The notes under the pieces: generated by a model
Seen by the model: the letters and a program-made list of their open reading frames with translations, nothing else
Told to the model about the DNA's origin: nothing
Database searches by the model: none
Translations under genes and position numbers: made by a program
Assembly (NCBI GenBank): GCA_905221605.1
Contig: CAJNDS010002701.1
Span: 310,001 to 374,000, forward strand
Direction of reading: 5' to 3'
Source of the DNA: Symbiodinium natans
Lineage: Eukaryota; Sar; Dinophyceae; Suessiales; Symbiodiniaceae
Length of the DNA: 64,000 nt
Shown here: positions 25,301 through 36,800 of the stretch, one piece after another
How positions within the stretch are numbered: position 1 is the first letter of the stretch
Layout: each line of letters opens with the position of its first letter

Positions 25301-27866
25301 GTGAGCGTGTTGTGTTGTTAGTGTGTGTCCCGATAGTTCTAGAAGGCAGCTCCAGGATCAACGCGGTCCAGTTGGAAAAAGCTATAACGATGTAGGCTCC
25401 GGGGCACAAGGCACGCGAGGCTTCAGACAAGGATTTGGACGTGCATGCCGTTTTGTAGAGGCTGCAAGACCCGGCATTCCGAAGTGTTCTGGATGTTTTC
25501 TACACCCATAAATAAACGAGAGAGCATGGACACTCCTTGATCCCGGAGGCAGCGTCCGGCTGTGGGCCGTAATCGTGTCCAAAGTGGGAATGCGTCAGCA
25601 GCCTGTCTTTGGCTTATGTAAAAGGGATGCTGGGTGCGGGATGTTTCCCTTGACTCAGAATGATACATCAGGAGTGGTTGTATGCATTGTATGCGTGGTT
25701 TTGGACAAGGCCAGCAAGATTGAACCAAGTGAGAGACGCAAAGTTTTGTGGCATTTGGTGTGTAGGCGTGCGCCCGTTGAATCAGTCATCGTTTCAGAAC
25801 GTTTAAGGACTGAGCCACAAAGTGAGCTGGGCCAAGCGGCCCCGGCAATTTTCAGACTGCAGCTGCGACTCCCTGTGCCCTGTACTGTGCATATATAGGA
25901 CAATCGCGCCAGTTTACTCAGAGAATCATCCGCAGCATCTCATGGTTTAGCGACAAGCGGAGAGTCGAAATTACTCCCAGATGGCTCCTGGAAAACACTT
26001 CGAGTGATACCAGGAATCCTTTTGTTAAGATATGGTATTTCTTGGCCAGCAAAGCGCTGCGCCTTTTACATGTGACAAGCGTGGGGTGGGCTGGAGCTCC
26101 CGTGAGCATGGGCCTCGCTGTTGCCTGCAGACTCGAGAGAGACAGCCACAGCCCTCCCCCCCCTCTCCCCTCCAGTTGGAGGCTCCTGGCGCCTGGGTTT
26201 CCTTTGTATGGTTCAGCAGAACGTCGTGGACTGTTCTGGATTTTCGGATTTAGCTTCTCCTTGCGCGGCAGGCACGCCATGAGCTTTTTCTGGGTTCACA
26301 GGTGATGCCTAGATTGCTGGACTAAAACTCCTGAGCTGGCATGAACCCAAGTTTCATTGCTGGTGGGATCTGTCGACATTTGCCATGCCGCCCTCCGCCC
26401 GCTCGCGTTTGTTTAGCACGGGCAGGCATACTGTACGTAGCACTTGAGCGCTTTCCGGTTGAATTGTTTTGGCTTAGGGGTTTGCATTCTCAAGCTTCAC
26501 ATGCTCATGTTTCCACATCCTCCGACTCGATTCGGAGCTGCCTGCAAGCCTCAGGTGCGATTGTGCTAAGGCACATTTGGGCAGGACATGTGCTACGCCG
26601 GCCATTCACGCGTGGACGTCTCAAAGAGGTGCTTTGAATGAAAAAAGCTGAACAAAGGATTCAGGTCTCGGGCCTGGAGGCTTTGAGCTTGAGGGTTTCG
26701 TGCTATGGGGTTAATGTGCCAGGACAGAGGAAGGAGGAGGTTCCACCTTAAACTTAGTGACTCAAAATATACCTGTGCATATAACAGTAAAGACCCGGCC
26801 TTGAGGAGAAAGGTCTCTGTCGGAACAAGTTCGAGTCTTTCGAACCCAGTCACTTTACTCCGGTTCATGCATTCCAGTCCAGCTGCACGTGCGATCCCCC
26901 ATCCCCTCCCACAGCCCAAACGGAAGTGTCAGCGCAGGTTTCAGTGACTAGGCCACTGATTATGGCTTCGGGCTTCATGGACTGCAGAATGTCCTTGGCA
27001 CCCCCCGCGAAAAACACCAACAGTTGAGGGTTTGTTTGCGTTCGCGCATTCCCGCAGCCAAAGTCCGACAAGTGCTGCGTCGCTATGTGGTGCCATCTTC
27101 TGGCTCTGAGCCTTAGACCAGTCCAGAAGGGCAGTGGGTTCTGAAAGTAGCCGAATCCTCAAATTCCTCAACCCCCAGCTTGATTTCTGCGGTCCAGGGT
27201 TGGGCATTCTCTTCTGCATATGGGCCTGAATCCCTCTAGCGACCTAGGCTCGTGCCAAGCACTACAGCGTTAGAATGCGCAGGGAGCAATAAAAGAACAC
27301 GGAGCCGTCGCTAAGTGCACGCGGAAGTTCAAGTAAGCTTGCAGACTTTTCACACAGCTTGGCGGCCCCGAGCGCCCGGGCCGCATCCAGGCAGGCGCAT
27401 ATGATTGGATCCTCGATAGAATCAAGCTGTTTGACAGCTTGAATGGCGAGCAGCAGACGATCCGGATATTCAGAAGCTTCACCAGGGTTCCACTTCACAG
27501 CTGGAGCATGTCGGAGTAGTAGCCACGTTGGGCAGTTACATGCGCAGATGCGGTTTCGCATAGTAAACCCTGTCCAAACCCTACGTCGCACTACTCTAGG
27601 AGATCCGCTTCCCACTTTATGAGTGCGCCTTCCAGCTTTCAAGCACATGTATCTGATGCCACTCTGTGCCACTTGCTACTGATCATTGGACAGGGGCTGA
27701 CATAAGCAGCATAATCAAGCACCAGGATGTTGTTTGCAAGCAGTACCCTATACACCCTGACACAACTCAGACCGCAACTTGACAACACTTAACGCATCAG
27801 CAACGCATCTCAGCACACTCTTGCGACCTTTCGGTTGAACTGTGATCCGTGTCAGCCAAGCACGCC
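25301..27866. other. Unassigned region upstream of UAP1
   Basis: No gene recognised. Frames on both strands are short and lack motifs. The promoter of the UAP1 gene should lie near the 3' end of this stretch, but I see no element I can name. Confidence 0.35.
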
Positions 27867-30800
27867 ATGGCCAGCGCAGCCAGCGCCATCATACCGGCAG
27901 CGCTTCGTGTCGGGCCCACGGAGCTGCTGTTTGCAAGGCTGCGCACAGGCTTTCGCGGGCTGCTCCTTGTAAGTTAAGAACTGTTTTGGCAGGCCACAGA
28001 TGCAATGTCAATCCGGGTTCATCACATGAAGTGCTGGGTGATATCAGAACTAGTTCAGAACTTGATTCTCCGTTCATAACATCGAAGTGCGCTCGTCTTT
28101 TGCTGCCATGTCTTACTTTGGGTTTCATCTCGTGGCTCCCATTGCTCTCTGATCCGGCTTTGTTTTTTTTGACTCTCTGGCCGATTTTTGCCGGCAAGCG
28201 TGGCTTAGGAGCGTTTTGAGACAGCCGGCCAGAGCCAGGCATTGGTTGTCAGAACTCAGGGGGGAAGGGGGTGATGCGCAGTCCTTGCATTTCCGGGAAG
28301 TGCGCTTTGGGGAGGTTCCCATATGTTTACAGTCCAGCACACGGTGTGATGTACGGACTACGGACCAGGTCTTTACTGTTTGCAGGCTGCGACCGCCGGG
28401 CTCTTTTGCGGCCACCATGACCGCGTCAAGTATACTTATAGAAGACTCGGCTTTCCCGGGCCCCACATCGTGGTCTTTGCTTGCCAGGTGTTTCGGTTCG
28501 TCGACTCCGGCGTTGCCACGGAGGAGGAAACAAAGGCATTGGTCACTCAGCCCCGCCCGCAGTTTGTGGGGCTGGTCGAGCTCTCGCCACATCGGTACCC
28601 CCAGTGTTGTTTCACACTCATGGGCGCAACAAAGCTTAGCCCGCTGAGGCTAGAAGACATCGACCTGGAGTACGTGGCAAATAGTCTCAAGCAGCCTGGC
28701 CGCGGTCACAGCCAACTTCTGGGTTTTCAGGATCCAAACTTACCTGAGTCTGTAAGGCCTTTTAGCAGAGCCTCAGGCTCCATAAAGCTGTTCCTTCAAC
28801 GAACCTCGTCCCAATGCCCTCCCAAACGAAATTCCTCAGTGGACCCCCCAAGGCCACAAAAGCACTCCTGGCTTTAGCTGAGCTCGGAGGGGCTGAATTT
28901 GAAGTGTTGCGAGACAGCACAAGGTGGGGTAGAACGTGGCTTTGCTATACTGAAGGGCGGCGCAGCCAGTGGCACCAGAAGAATATTCTAGAATCCCGAG
29001 CCTTCGAAGCCTCTTGTTGTCAGCCGAAATCAGAGCCAGGAGCGCACAAGCTGAAGCAGCGGCGATTGCAGAGGCTGGCCTACCCAGTCGCCCAGTCGAT
29101 TCAAGCAGCAAAGCCTGGGTGTCAGGGAGTAGGAAGCCTCCCGGAATTTTGGTGGGGTTGAGGTTGATGCATGACTGGCTCCTTTTTTCGGTAGAGCCAG
29201 ATGTCATCCACTAGCAAAAGTTGCATCGCCAGTTTCGAGCAGGGCAGCTTAAGCACTTTGCTTCAACATGCAATTGTATCTGAAAGGAAGATCGTGAATT
29301 TAAAATCAGAACTTCCAGGGTTCCTTGGATAGGAAGTGCCGTGCCCGCAGAGCCAACCTGCTTTGCGAGTTGCCCTCCTCTCGCACATGGGCAGTTTGTT
29401 GTTTGTTTTGTTTCTGCTGCCTGGTTGTTGTGAGAGGCCGTGGACTTGGAACCTCCTGACCACTTCACGTGCGACTTGGACGAAGATGCAAAGGCCGTCT
29501 GAGGTTGACGCTTCGATCATCAACCTGGAGATCTGTTTAGCAGCTACATTCCTTAAAGGTCCATTTGCGACAACATCGCTGCCATGCAATTTCTTACATA
29601 TTCCGTTCGTTCAGCTCGTTTGCGGCCGAACCACTCCCGAGACTACACTAACACATCGCGAAGGGATGTAAGGCGCGATGCTTCTCGTGTTATACACAAA
29701 ATGTTGAGGATCTGTGCCTTTGGGAGATGTCAAAGTCTCAAACGTTACAGCCAGCAGCTCAAAAAAACCGTCCCCTGCGATAATATGGCGCTCCACAACA
29801 AAGAGGGCCAAAACAGACCAACTAGGCCACCAGGCGCTTAGGCCCCGTTCCACAACGATATCTAGGCCTCGCCGATGTCTCGCCTGAGGACTTCTGTGTG
29901 ATGACTTGGTTTATCTCTAAGTTAACTATGGGTTCTTGCATTTGAGGGTCGGGTGTGAACGTGGGTTTGTTCTTGCACGGCCGCCGGGAGATGCATCCCC
30001 CACCTTCGGCACGGGTTGTCAGATTTCATTTCAGCTGTGCCTATCCCAGCTATGCTCTCAGCACTATTGCAAAACCCGCATCCGCTTATCTGCTAGACCA
30101 TCTAGCCCCGGTTTGGCCCCAATCCCACCCGTCGCCCAGACCTTCGATGAGCCCTTAGCCCCAGGCTCATGCTAATACTTTTTTTCTGGAGGACATTGCT
30201 TCTTGGGGTGCATGTGGATTGGACGCCATTGGCCACTTTGGCTGCGAAGAGATCTGGACTTGCGGGGTCTACTTGGGTATTTGTAAACGTTGCGCGTCGA
30301 CCGCCTCAGCCTCAACCCGGCCTGGCGGCTGAAGCCCGTTTCCCGCCAAGACTACAAAGCAGGAAGCTGTGGCACGTGACATCACTTGACCTTGAATGAG
30401 GCTCGAGGCTCATTTCTGGGCAGTTTCTGGAAGTCAGGGTCGCCATGGGGGTTTCTAGGGTCCCCAGCTGGAAAGACTAGGGTTCCCGCGCTTCTGAGGA
30501 ACCCAATTCCCAGCTTGGGGGTGGGGGGGGGGGAATTCTATGGGCACTGTCGCAGGGTCAGGGCGAATCTATTGCGGGCTGCCCGTGGGCCATGTGATTC
30601 GAATAAGGCCATGGGCATATGCCAGAAACATGGCAAGGTAATCAATTTGTTCCAAGCAGTGGACCCTCAGACGTTCTCACTCAGAGCCTCCCGGCGCTTC
30701 TTGCAACCAGACAGTGCCCCCTTTCGTGGGACAAGCAAGTCTCTCGCATAGACATCTTTGTGCAGTCAGGTCGTGGTGAGGCGCGCCGATGGACCTGATT

Positions 30801-33800
30801 ACTGAGCAGGAGTTTTTTGTTGCGGATGCTTGGGACCCTACACTCCCAAAGTTTTTTGGTTGAGTTAGGCTTTCCCTGTCAACTCCGCATTGATGACCGA
30901 GCGAGCCGAAGCAACACATGTAGTGCAGGACTGTAGTGCAGGAGTCGGTGAATCGATGCGGGGGAATGGAATGAGGAATAGTGAGGACAATGCGGAATTC
31001 CCTTTTAACCTTTGCAAGCTTTTGCAAGGTCTCAGGTGGCATTCCCCCTCAGCGCACACTTTTCTGTACACTTTTTGCAACCCTCAACCGAATCGCAGGC
31101 AACAATCAATCTCGTGTAGGTTGGGCCACTGGCATGGTCGCGAGAGAGCCATCGTATGTTGAAGCATCTTGCCAGCCTCAAACGTCACACAAAAGTAACG
31201 CCGAACCGCGGTTTTGCTACATCTTTGCTGTGGAGCCGACTGAGATGACTCTTGCTACCCTTGACATCCGAAGGTGGCAGCATGCGTTCTGGCGGGTGGA
31301 CAAGGGACGCGACTAGGTTTTGCCAGAGGCTTGGCCGTCAGTTCCAGACCCAGAAGCTGCACTGGCCCGTTACATCCCGTTACCCTCATCCCAGGATGGC
31401 CCCAAGGGCTGCTACGACATCGGCTTGCCCTCCCACAAGCCCCTGTTCCAGCTCTTTGCAGGAGCCCCAAACGACCTCCGGCGTTTTTGGTCCAACAATC
31501 TGCTTAAATCCGACGATTCTGGATTAAGAAGGTTTTAGAGAATCCAACGCTGCGCAGGCAACGAAGTTTTTTGTGAGGTGCTTGTTTCAGCATGTAAGTC
31601 TAGCTTGATTACGCGCTTGTGTAGTAGAGACTTCCAAAGTTTCTATTTCAGGGTGTTGCAGCTATGTTTTGTGGGCGGCACGTTGGTTTTTTATGGTTTT
31701 TTCGTCTCAGGATTTTTCCAGGCAATGGTGCTCTGTTTGGCGTTGTTGTGTTTTGGGCTGTAGTGGTACGTAAGCAGTCTGTTCTGATTGGATGCGTGGC
31801 TCAGTAGTGCTCAGTAGTGGGTACAGGTGCACCACCAAAGCACTAGAAGCCGTGCACACCCAACCAAACCCAAAATCCCACAAGCAAGACAGCACCAGCG
31901 CACAACTGCCGAGCCAAAGCAATGCAAATAAGTCTCACACCGAAGATGCCTGACCCCTGCTGCAAGCACTACATTACAGAGCGTCAGGTCGAGAAGCTTC
32001 TGAGGCTTCGAGCCATGGCTCAGGAGGCCCTTGCAAGATGTTGAGTTGGGGTTTTGAGGCTTCGGACTGCAGAGTTCTGGAAGTTTGCAAAAGGTCCTGG
32101 TTTCTCTTGGAAAAGATCGAAAAACGGCCAAAGTGCTAAGACTTCAGATGTGGTGCCTCAAACTGGGCTGAAATTTCAGCGGCGGCTACGTCCCTAGCTG
32201 CCCCGTTGTGGAGTGGCGCTTGGGAGGCTGGAGGGCCCAATCCACAGCTGCCCTTCCTCATCATGACAAGTCCGGCACCTAGAACCGATCATTCAACCAG
32301 GCTTGCAGCCTTAGCTTCGGTGAGAGAAATGTCAGGTCAGGTGTCAAGAGTCCAGACTCCTAGCTTGGATTATCCTCCTGGTTGAGGGCTCATGACGACT
32401 CTGAAGCCGAACCTTAGCGACAAGTATTCGTCCAGAGTCGCGCATCACGCCAGACCGTGATATGCCATTTGAGCTTTATAAGCCTTAAACCGTCTATAAA
32501 CCCTGCGAACCCTCTGTGTCGTGAGTCTATGTGAGTCTATAATATATATAGAGGCTTCAGCAGCCAAGGTCCCATGACACACCAGCAGACGGTCAGCTTC
32601 TTCGAGGAGCCGTTGCCTCGGAGTGGGGCTTTGCAACAACCCTGACCGTTGCAGTGGGGTGGCTTTGATTGTAGGTGGCTTCAAAATGTAGCCGATGACA
32701 TTCCCCCCCCCCCCCCAAGCTGACCCGGGAGGAGAACTCCCGTGCAGACTTTCTGGGCGGTTTCGGGTTTGAGTTCAGGGTCTAGGGTATATAGGGCTTC
32801 GGGTTTAGGATCTTTCGGCTTAGCCGGTGAGTCTCAGGTGTAGGCCCGTGGACATCGCTTCATTGCCGGCCGTACGGGCTCTGCGGCCCAAGGTTTGGCC
32901 ATAAGGTTCTTCCAAACTCCACTTCCTCTGTCATTGTCTGAAGTTTGCAGGCAGTTCTGCATGCGTGGGAATTTCAGTCTGCACATGATGCTCTAGGAGT
33001 TCAGCTCCCACTATTTGCTGTAACTCACGGCACATGCCTACACCCGTGCCACTTGAAGCACATGCCTGAAGCATGAAAACCTTCGTCTTGGATGCTACCG
33101 AAGGCACAGTTACTTCGGTTCCTCGAATGAGCACGTGCCATGCCCAGCATTTGGCAAAGCTCCCGGCGAAAACCTTTCGGGGGCATCATGATATCTTTTT
33201 TGGTGATTACTGTAACACCGCATATGATTCTGTTTAGCTCCCGGAAATGGAACCCTGAAGCCGAGAAGGTACAGTGGCATGCGTGAAGGATGATCAGTGC
33301 AAGACTGGTGCAAGATGACTCCGTCTAACAGTGTAACAGTGTTGCTGTGGCCTGGCACTTGCTAGTTACCATGGCAGTGTAGTCTTCGTATCCTGCGTAG
33401 CCTGTCGCAGCTTGACCCTCGCGACTGTCAGAAACCATGTGGTGCTGAAATCTGCTTGAGGTTTAGGTCTCAAGCCGTCAAACCCCTCATCAAGCTAGGG
33501 CAATCTTGAAATCTCCAGGTATGGTTCTTCGAGCAGGGAACCATGCCATGTCTCTCCCCAGATGGGAAGATCATTCTGGAGCCCCGAGCTTACTGATTGT
33601 CAGGATTCGGCAGCTGTGCAGCGTCAGATATCGGTGAAGACACTTGTCGTACATCTGCTTCTCAGCTACTCATCAAGACGTTCATCACCAATGAGTTTTC
33701 GGATTCAGACGAGAATTCTCATGCCCAGGTCTGCGGGAACGGTGGCCTGTAACCCAGATGGCAACGGCGGTCTCTATCCTGCCGGGGGCTTTGCGGAATT

Positions 33801-36800
33801 CATGGACTGCAGAAGCATTTTGGGTAGGAGACGCGGGGTGGAAAGAAGAACACCTTGAGGAGTGCGGAATCGTGACAAACTTCACATGCTAGGCAGCTGA
33901 ACTTCTCGGAATCGGAAGCTTTGCGACCCGACTTGTGTGTTCCCCGGCTGCTGGGCTTCGACATGTTCTCGGCTGTTAGCTGCTTGTCGGGACTTGTTTG
34001 ATGGCTGTCAGGCACCTGTGTTTGGCTTTGTCCGGGTTGGGTCTTTTGGTGGTAGCAACCCCGCTGTCTTGTTGGCTACTTTTCCGTTCTGTTTCTTGCT
34101 TCGCGTTTCTGTCCAATTGTCCGGCTTTTGCCTCTAAGCTGCTGTGCTGCGTGGTGAGACGTTGTATGAAAGGTCACCAGATCCTAAGTTCCTAAGTAGT
34201 TCATGCAGAGTTCTTTTTCACTCAATGAAAGCTAAACCGTGCCTTACTCGTTTTTTGGCATTCGAAAGCATCATGTTCTTCTCAGCATGTTCGTGAATGC
34301 AAGTTGTAATTTCGATTTCAATTGGAAACTGCTTCCCAGGTATAGGTAAAGCCGACTGAATCTGAAATCTATCGGTTAAGCCCGTGAATCTGCACTTGCA
34401 CTCCATTATGTTCATGTCCCGTGGAGTGGGCTAGACGAATGAAGGGGCTCGTGCAGTCACGCTACGCCTCCCGACATCCTAGCACTGCTTTTGCGTGCCC
34501 TTGCGTAGCGAGACCTTCATGGACGATGGCACGACAGAGAGAGAGAGACGCCATTAAGTTACATGTGTTTGATTGTCAGACCATTGAAATTGAAAGGCTG
34601 TGCGTTCAAAACCGAATGACCTGCCATTTACTGAGCTAATTTCGTAAAACTTCCTAATTGCCAATGGCAATTCAAGACGACCGAGTTGGTTGGTTCTAAG
34701 TCGTTTTGTTTTTTGTTTGTTTGTCCACTTAAGCATGCCATTGCAATCCGATCAGTTTCCCATTGGAATTAACCGGAAGTTTCATAAACGCTGACAGGTC
34801 TTTCACTTCTATACCTGTTGATCAACCCGGATTTTCAATCAGCAAAACGTAGAGTTGTTCATTTGCAGCAATTACATGATCACATGTCGGCTTGGCGGTG
34901 AGACTCGTGCGGTTCAATGGAATTCAGTACATATTGGTATGTGTTTGACCTCGGTGAAATTCTGCAAAAAGTCCATGCTTGCAGCCACCTGGAAACAATG
35001 GCCGAATAAGTCCGGGAACCTGCAGAGTTCAAGGACTTCGCATCTCAACTCTATAGGGGGCTAAAGCTCCGAGTAGCTTCACCAAAGGTGCCTCAACCCC
35101 ATCTGGATGATAAAAAGAGTTCAGAAACTGCAGGCCCTGAAGCGCAGCGGCTGCCTGGATCGCCTGCAGTCCCTCGGGGCCTGGGCGCTCAACAACGAGT
35201 TGATTTTGTGAGGTTTCTTTAGTTGATGATTCTTGGCCTCGTCGGATTCAGTGATTCATCATAAAGCAGGTTTGCATCGTGGCACGTGCCGAGAATCGTG
35301 CTCTCACCTCATTCCTTTGCACGCCGCGTTCCCAGTCACACTCCTGCCTGTTTAGGTAAATCACTCGATGCAGCGGAAACAGCTGGGGCATAGTGCACGT
35401 TGCTGCCTCCCGCTGTGCTTCAGCGTATCCATGTTCGACATACTGCATTGCGTTTCAGTCTAGTGCGCACGTGCCGAACTGTCGTCGCTTTTGGGGCTTG
35501 GTGCTGCCAGAAAGGTCACCAAGGTCCTGCGCGCATGGTCTTCCCGAAGCATATAGAGGGACCTTGAACATAGCGCAATACGGTGCATGTCGTGGTCATA
35601 CACCGTTTGAAGTCTATGCTGGGGGCAGTGTGAGCGGGGCTTGTGCTTTCAGGCTTGCCTTCGGCTCCGGCACTGCCAAATTCATCTGTTGACACCGGAC
35701 AAACGAAGAAGCAAAAAAGACGCGATCTTCAATCAGGTGAAGAGTCTCCACGTCTTTTCCGTGGACAACCCGCTTTGCCGACCGGCCGACCCTTGCTTTG
35801 TTGGGTGCCCCGGAAATCTGAAAGTCCCACGAGTTGCGATACGTGAAGCCTTCTGAAAGCTTTGGTTAGCCGAATCGCAACTGAAAACTACCCGTAACTA
35901 CCCCCCCATCAGAGGGGAACCGATCACCCCGAGCTGAGCACGGAAAGATTGGCGGTGCAATTTCCGCAGTCCTCGGCTGGTCCCGTGCTTTATCGCAAGT
36001 GACCGACTGTGCAACACCAGGTACTGCCTCTCCAAGAATGCCGACTGTGGAAACAAGTGTGCTTGGCACCCAAAAGGGACCTTAGCCAAGAATCCAACAG
36101 GGTCGCAACAGTAGCTTAGTGAAGGGCTGCAGCGAACATTGCAACTTGTTGGCACTCATGCTTCCGAGGGACGCACAGTCTCAACTTCTGCAGCACCCGG
36201 AATACAGTCTTTAGCCGTGATTGCTAGACGGGAAGTTTCGCACCCCCAAGCACCAGCACGTAGAGCCAATGAAACTGCTGCTTATTGAGTCGACGCGACG
36301 TTTAGCTGGTTTCCATATGAGCCAAGAAGGACTGTGAGGCCCGACATGCTGCAGTTGTCCGGCTGCAAGGTGTGGAAATCTTCTCCCGATGAGAAGGTCG
36401 GTGTCGTGGCCAAGAAGAGCGGCCGGCCGAGCGTAGTGGAATACAGTGCCGGGCTCAGACGCTCTCCGGGAAGGCTCCGTCTGCCCCCGTTCTGGGAAGA
36501 TTGGGAATGATTGGGTTAAGGGTTCAGATGTGGTTTTCGTGTTTTCACAAGGCCTTCCCCCAGCAGCGCAAGTTCAACCTGCATTAAAGATGAAACCTTC
36601 CCGCTGTCTGCCTCACAGAGTCTGCAAGTTGTCATGCAGCCATCGGCAGAGTCGGGAAAGCCCAATCGCAAAACCTTGGGCCATGCCACAGCGTCCCAAG
36701 TTGAATTGGCTCTCCGACAGCAAGCAGCAGGGCGTGTCACCGAAAACAAGAGCAAACTGGCTGAGAAGAGTTGCGCTCAAGCTTTTGCTCTTCGGAAAGT

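Noticed and set aside
28969-29214. Ala-rich helical frame inside a UAP1 intron
   Set aside because: It does not fit the UAP family order or phase and lacks clear splice borders.
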